NCBI RefSeq assembly: GCF_003570995.1 | Contig: NZ_QXIY01000012.1 | Span: 432-38,848, forward strand | Origin: Candidatus Cryosericum septentrionale | Lineage (GTDB): Bacteria; Caldisericota; Caldisericia; Cryosericales; Cryosericaceae | Length of the DNA stretch: 38,417 bases | Reading direction: 5' to 3' | Shown here: in pieces, positions 35,221-38,417 of the stretch | Layout of the letters: every line of letters begins with the position of its first letter | Position numbering within the stretch: position 1 is the stretch's first letter | Translations under genes and position numbers: made by a program | Notes under the pieces: model-generated | Seen by the model: the letters and a program-made list of their open reading frames with translations, nothing else | Told to the model about the DNA's origin: nothing | Databases searched by the model: none

Positions 35221-36147
35221 ATGACATTCAGAGAGAGAATCCTGACGTGGGACATCATTGGCAAGACACATACGTGGTTCACTGCGTCATCTATCATTAT
35301 TGCGATTGGCATCGTGGCCATGGTTGTCAATATGGTTAGCTTCGGGTCGCCGCTGAAGTTTGGCATTGACTTCATAGGCGGAACAGTCATCAACGCATCC
35401 TTCGAGAAAGCTCCTGATGAGGCAGTTGTCCGCGACATACTTTCAGCCAATGGCTACAGTAACGTTACGGTCCAGCGGGCTGGAGCAAAGGGCATTACGA
35501 TGAAGGTGGAGACAAGTGAGATTGACCCCGCTGTCAGTGGGAAGATCATCAGTGACATTGTCGCGAAGTATGGCGCCGTTGATACAGCCACCGAGGAAAT
35601 CACCTCCATAGCACCAGTCATCGGGCGTGACCTCCTACGTCGATCCAGCTTGGCATTAGTCCTTTCGCTGCTGTTTACCTTGCTCTATATCACGATTCGT
35701 TTCAAATTCTCATTCGGTCTTGCAACGATCCTTGGCATGGTACACGACATCTTCGTTGCCCTCGGCATCCTGGCCGTTTTCCGGGTTCCCCTCAACGCAC
35801 CCTTTGTTGGCGCTTTCCTAGCGATCATTACCTACTCCGTGCAGGATGGTGTCGTGGTCATGGACCGCATCCGCGAGAAGTTGCGATATCGGGCGAAAGA
35901 ACCTTTCGATAAGCTTGCAAACGCTGCGGTCACAGAGACGTGGATGCGGTCGTTCAACACGTCCTTTACGACGTTTCTCGCCGTGCTGGTTCTGTTTATA
36001 ATGGGCGGAGCTCCAATTCGTGACTTCTCGACAACACTGTTGGTGGGTATCATCTCTGGAACCTACTCCTCTATCTATATTTCTACGCCTCTGCTGGTGC
36101 TGTGGGTGCAGGGTAGAGAGAAGGCAGCTGCTTTGCAGAAGGCATAA
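35221..36147 (+). CDS. secF: Protein translocase subunit SecF
   Basis: SecF is the partner of SecD. It has one N-terminal membrane helix, the GIDFIGGTVI motif near residue 57, a short periplasmic domain with GRDLLRRS, and five more helices containing SVQDGVVVMDRIREKLR and TTFLAVLVLF. The 308 residues are typical. Confidence 0.95.
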   Translation: MTFRERILTWDIIGKTHTWFTASSIIIAIGIVAMVVNMVSFGSPLKFGIDFIGGTVINASFEKAPDEAVVRDILSANGYSNVTVQRAGAKGITMKVETSEIDPAVSGKIISDIVAKYGAVDTATEEITSIAPVIGRDLLRRSSLALVLSLLFTLLYITIRFKFSFGLATILGMVHDIFVALGILAVFRVPLNAPFVGAFLAIITYSVQDGVVVMDRIREKLRYRAKEPFDKLANAAVTETWMRSFNTSFTTFLAVLVLFIMGGAPIRDFSTTLLVGIISGTYSSIYISTPLLVLWVQGREKAAALQKA

Positions 36148-36193
36148 TGCTTCCAGGGCTCCCAGTTGACAAAGGACAATGCAGGGAGGCACA

Positions 36194-36706
36194 ATGAACC
36201 TGAGAGATTTCATACGCGACATACCTGATTTTCCTCAGAAGGGGATTGTGTTCAGGGACCTGACGCCACTCATGGGCGATGCCGACGCGTTTGCATTTGC
36301 GGTCGACGAGCTGGCGAAGCAGTTCAGAACGGACCGCATTGACAAGATAGTCGGGGTGGAAGCGAGGGGTTTCATCATCGGTGCTGCGCTGGCCTACGCG
36401 CTGCATGTCGGTTTTGTGCCGGCCCGTAAGCCGGGGAAACTTCCCTACAAATCGGTTCGGAAGGAATACGAGCTCGAGTACGGCGTGTCGATCCTTGAGA
36501 TGCATGAGGATGCCATGAAGCCCGGCGAGCGCGTGCTCATCGTCGACGACCTGTTGGCGACGGGTGGCACCGTCAGCGCTACTGCCGACCTCGTCCAGTC
36601 ATTGGGCGGCGACATTGTCGCGTATGCGTTTCTGGTGACTCTGAAGGACCTCGGCGGAGTCAGCAAGCTGAGTGGTGGAAGGGTTGTCTCGTTGCTTGAC
36701 CTTTGA
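36194..36706 (+). CDS. apt: Adenine phosphoribosyltransferase
   Basis: Apt salvages adenine by joining it to PRPP. It has the family start LRDFIRDIPDFPQKGIVFRD, GVEARGFIIGAALA, and the PRPP-binding loop VLIVDDLLATGGT, in 170 residues. ATG 36194 is preferred over ATG 36179 because GGGAGG lies between them with correct spacing. The stop overlaps the rel gene as TTGA; apt next to rel is a common arrangement (relA/spoT-apt). Confidence 0.95.
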   Translation: MNLRDFIRDIPDFPQKGIVFRDLTPLMGDADAFAFAVDELAKQFRTDRIDKIVGVEARGFIIGAALAYALHVGFVPARKPGKLPYKSVRKEYELEYGVSILEMHEDAMKPGERVLIVDDLLATGGTVSATADLVQSLGGDIVAYAFLVTLKDLGGVSKLSGGRVVSLLDL

Positions 36707-38417
36707 AGCTTGACACTGAGTTTGACGTCGACGAGGAGTTTGAGACTCTCATAGCGACGCTTCGAGGCTGGCTCTCGCCAGAGGAGGTCGGTCTGGTTGA
36801 GCGAGCGTTCGTGTTTGCGCGCCAGAGGCATGGGGATCAGAAACGTGCTTCTGGCGCTCCCTATATGCTCCATCCGGTCAAAGCCGCACTGGTGCTGGCC
36901 GGTTATCGTCTGGATGCTGAGACCTACGCCGCCTGCCTGCTGCATGATGTCCTGGAGGACACCCAGACGACGGGCAAGGAGCTGGAGGACGGATTTGGCT
37001 CCAAGGTCGCCTCATTGGTGGAGGGTGTCACCAAGCTCCACGGGCTGAACTATCTGTCCCGCGAGGAAAACAACCTCGAGAACGTCCGCAAGATCCTCCT
37101 TGCCATGGCTGCAGACCTGCGGGTGGTCCTGATCAAGCTTGCCGATCGGCTGCACAACATGCGGACGTTGCAGTATTTAAGCGAGGACAAGCAACAGCGT
37201 ATTGCCCAGGAGACCATGGAGATCTACGTTCCTCTCGCTCACCGGCTTGGGATATACGAGCTCAAGTGGGAGATGGAGGACCTCGCATTCCGCTACCTGA
37301 ACCCCGATGAGTACCGGAGACTGGCTGGACTTGTTGCTGCCAAGCGGGTTGAACGGGAAGCGTTTGTGAAGGATACGATCGACCAGATCGACCATTTCCT
37401 CGAAGAAAAGGATATCCATGCTCAGGTCTCGGGCCGGCCGAAGAATCTGTACAGTATCTACCGCAAGATGGTCCAGCAAGGCAAGACATTCGACGAGATC
37501 TACGATCTCACTGCAGTGCGGATTCTTGTCAACACGATCCCAGAGTGCTACCTCGTTCTGGGATACGTGCACGAGGCATTCACTGTCGTTCCCGGTCGAG
37601 TGAAGGACTACATCGCTCTTCCGAAGCCGAATGGCTACCAGTCGCTGCACACGACCGTGATGGGCTCCAATGGAGAACCGCTGGAGATCCAGATCCGGAC
37701 CAAGCGCATGCACGAAGTCGATGAGATGGGCGTGGCTGCCCACTGGAAGTACAAGGAAGGCAAGGCGGCCGATCTGGTCGATTCGGAGCGGTTCGCCTGG
37801 CTGCGCCAGATGGTAGACTGGCAGCGAGATGTCCGCAGCAGTGGAGAGTTCGTGGAGCGAGTCAAGGTCGATGTGTTTACGGATGAGGTCCTCGTCTTCA
37901 CGCCGAAAGGGGACGTCATCAATCTGCCTGTTGGCTCCACTCCTGTGGATTTTGCGTATCACATCCATACGGACGTAGGCAACAACTTGGTTGGAGCCAA
38001 AGTCAACGATCGCATCGTTCCTATCGATACGGAGCTGGTGACTGGAGACCGTGTGCAGATAATTACCTCGCGGAATTCCGGAGGGCCGAAGTCAGACTGG
38101 CTGAAGTTTGTCAAGGCAGCCTCGACAAAGGGGCATATCCGGGCATATCTGCGGAAGAAGGAACTGGAGCATTCAACCCCCGAGAGGCCCATTGTGGAGG
38201 TGCGCCCGCGCACGGTCGCGACGCGCCCGTCGCTGTCGCGCCAGCGGATTGCGGCAGACAGTGGCTTTCACATCGTCGTTCGAGGTGACGCGACGCTCCC
38301 GATTATCATGGCCGCATGTTGCAGTCCTTCATATCCTGATGAGATTCTCGGTTACGTGACGCGGGGCAGAGGCGTCACGATTCACAGGGTCGATTGCGCC
38401 AATATTCCATCGCTAGC
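36703..38417 (+). CDS. rel: Bifunctional (p)ppGpp synthetase/hydrolase (Rel/SpoT), 3' end outside window
   Basis: This enzyme makes and degrades the stringent-response alarmone. TTG 36703 overlaps the apt stop (TTGA) and is the only start codon between the upstream in-frame stop and the conserved domain. The hydrolase domain is intact: His57 (YMLHP), His81-Asp82 (LLHDVLEDT), Glu85 and Asp86. The synthetase domain shows GRPKNLYSIYRKM, YDLTAVRILV and EIQIRT. The TGS domain begins VFTPKGDVINLPVGSTPVDF, and the frame is still open in the conserved-cysteine region (ACCSPSYPDEILGY) when the window ends after about 571 codons. With both active sites conserved, it should be the main Rel enzyme. Confidence 0.95.
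   Translation, partial: MKLDTEFDVDEEFETLIATLRGWLSPEEVGLVERAFVFARQRHGDQKRASGAPYMLHPVKAALVLAGYRLDAETYAACLLHDVLEDTQTTGKELEDGFGSKVASLVEGVTKLHGLNYLSREENNLENVRKILLAMAADLRVVLIKLADRLHNMRTLQYLSEDKQQRIAQETMEIYVPLAHRLGIYELKWEMEDLAFRYLNPDEYRRLAGLVAAKRVEREAFVKDTIDQIDHFLEEKDIHAQVSGRPKNLYSIYRKMVQQGKTFDEIYDLTAVRILVNTIPECYLVLGYVHEAFTVVPGRVKDYIALPKPNGYQSLHTTVMGSNGEPLEIQIRTKRMHEVDEMGVAAHWKYKEGKAADLVDSERFAWLRQMVDWQRDVRSSGEFVERVKVDVFTDEVLVFTPKGDVINLPVGSTPVDFAYHIHTDVGNNLVGAKVNDRIVPIDTELVTGDRVQIITSRNSGGPKSDWLKFVKAASTKGHIRAYLRKKELEHSTPERPIVEVRPRTVATRPSLSRQRIAADSGFHIVVRGDATLPIIMAACCSPSYPDEILGYVTRGRGVTIHRVDCANIPSL

Overview
The window reads as a chromosomal segment of a high-GC, deep-branching bacterium. Most of it is dense housekeeping sequence on the + strand, and genes often overlap by a few bases (ATGA, GTGA or TTGA junctions). 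Three TTG starts, several GTG starts, surface proteins with SH3 and copper-amine-oxidase-like domains, and the gene neighbourhoods recall a Caldisericota/Cryosericum-like or other monoderm-like lineage. That placement is an impression from gene content only; no marker search was possible.

Region 1 (1-6853) holds the 3' part of an oligopeptide transporter ATPase, then a tightly packed run: DUF167, lspA, an RluA-family pseudouridine synthase, smpB, a large modular cell-wall amidase, murI and rdgB. Region 2 (6887-7340) is a cluster of five tRNAs: Pro(TGG), Arg(TCT), His(GTG), Arg(CCT) and Arg(TCG).

Region 3 (about 7341-16400) is an accessory island bounded by tRNA-Arg(TCG) and the tRNA-Lys/tRNA-Leu pair. 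It is full of broken genes: the C-terminal end of a large serine recombinase joined to the N-terminal third of a HAD hydrolase; a 56-codon xylulokinase stub; the fused halves of an hsdM methylase with its catalytic core deleted; a piece of non-specific nuclease; and the last fragment of hsdR. Among the wreckage sit two intact modules. One is a sugar ABC transporter with its own promoter and terminator, whose binding protein carries a copper-amine-oxidase-like N-terminal domain. The other is a minus-strand pair that looks like an archaeo-eukaryotic primase-polymerase split over two genes: a small catalytic domain, and a PriL-like Cys-cluster/helix-bundle protein. A perfect DnaA box lies downstream of that pair.

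Region 4 (16405-22169) starts with a strong sigma-70 promoter and contains tRNA-Lys, tRNA-Leu, then tig-clpP-clpX-lon: co-translational folding and ATP-dependent proteolysis. Region 5 (22181-31569) holds a RodZ-like protein, rimO, thpR, recA, rny, a short uvrC, a YvlD-like membrane protein, a PHP phosphoesterase and hflX. Region 6 (31628-38417) holds queA and tgt (queuosine), secD and secF (protein export), apt (adenine salvage) and a bifunctional rel gene cut by the window end.

The most interesting material is in the island: the split primase-polymerase pair with altered catalytic motifs, and the domain fusion in the sugar-binding protein. In the core, RecA has an atypical P-loop and UvrC lacks its C-terminal helix-hairpin-helix region.
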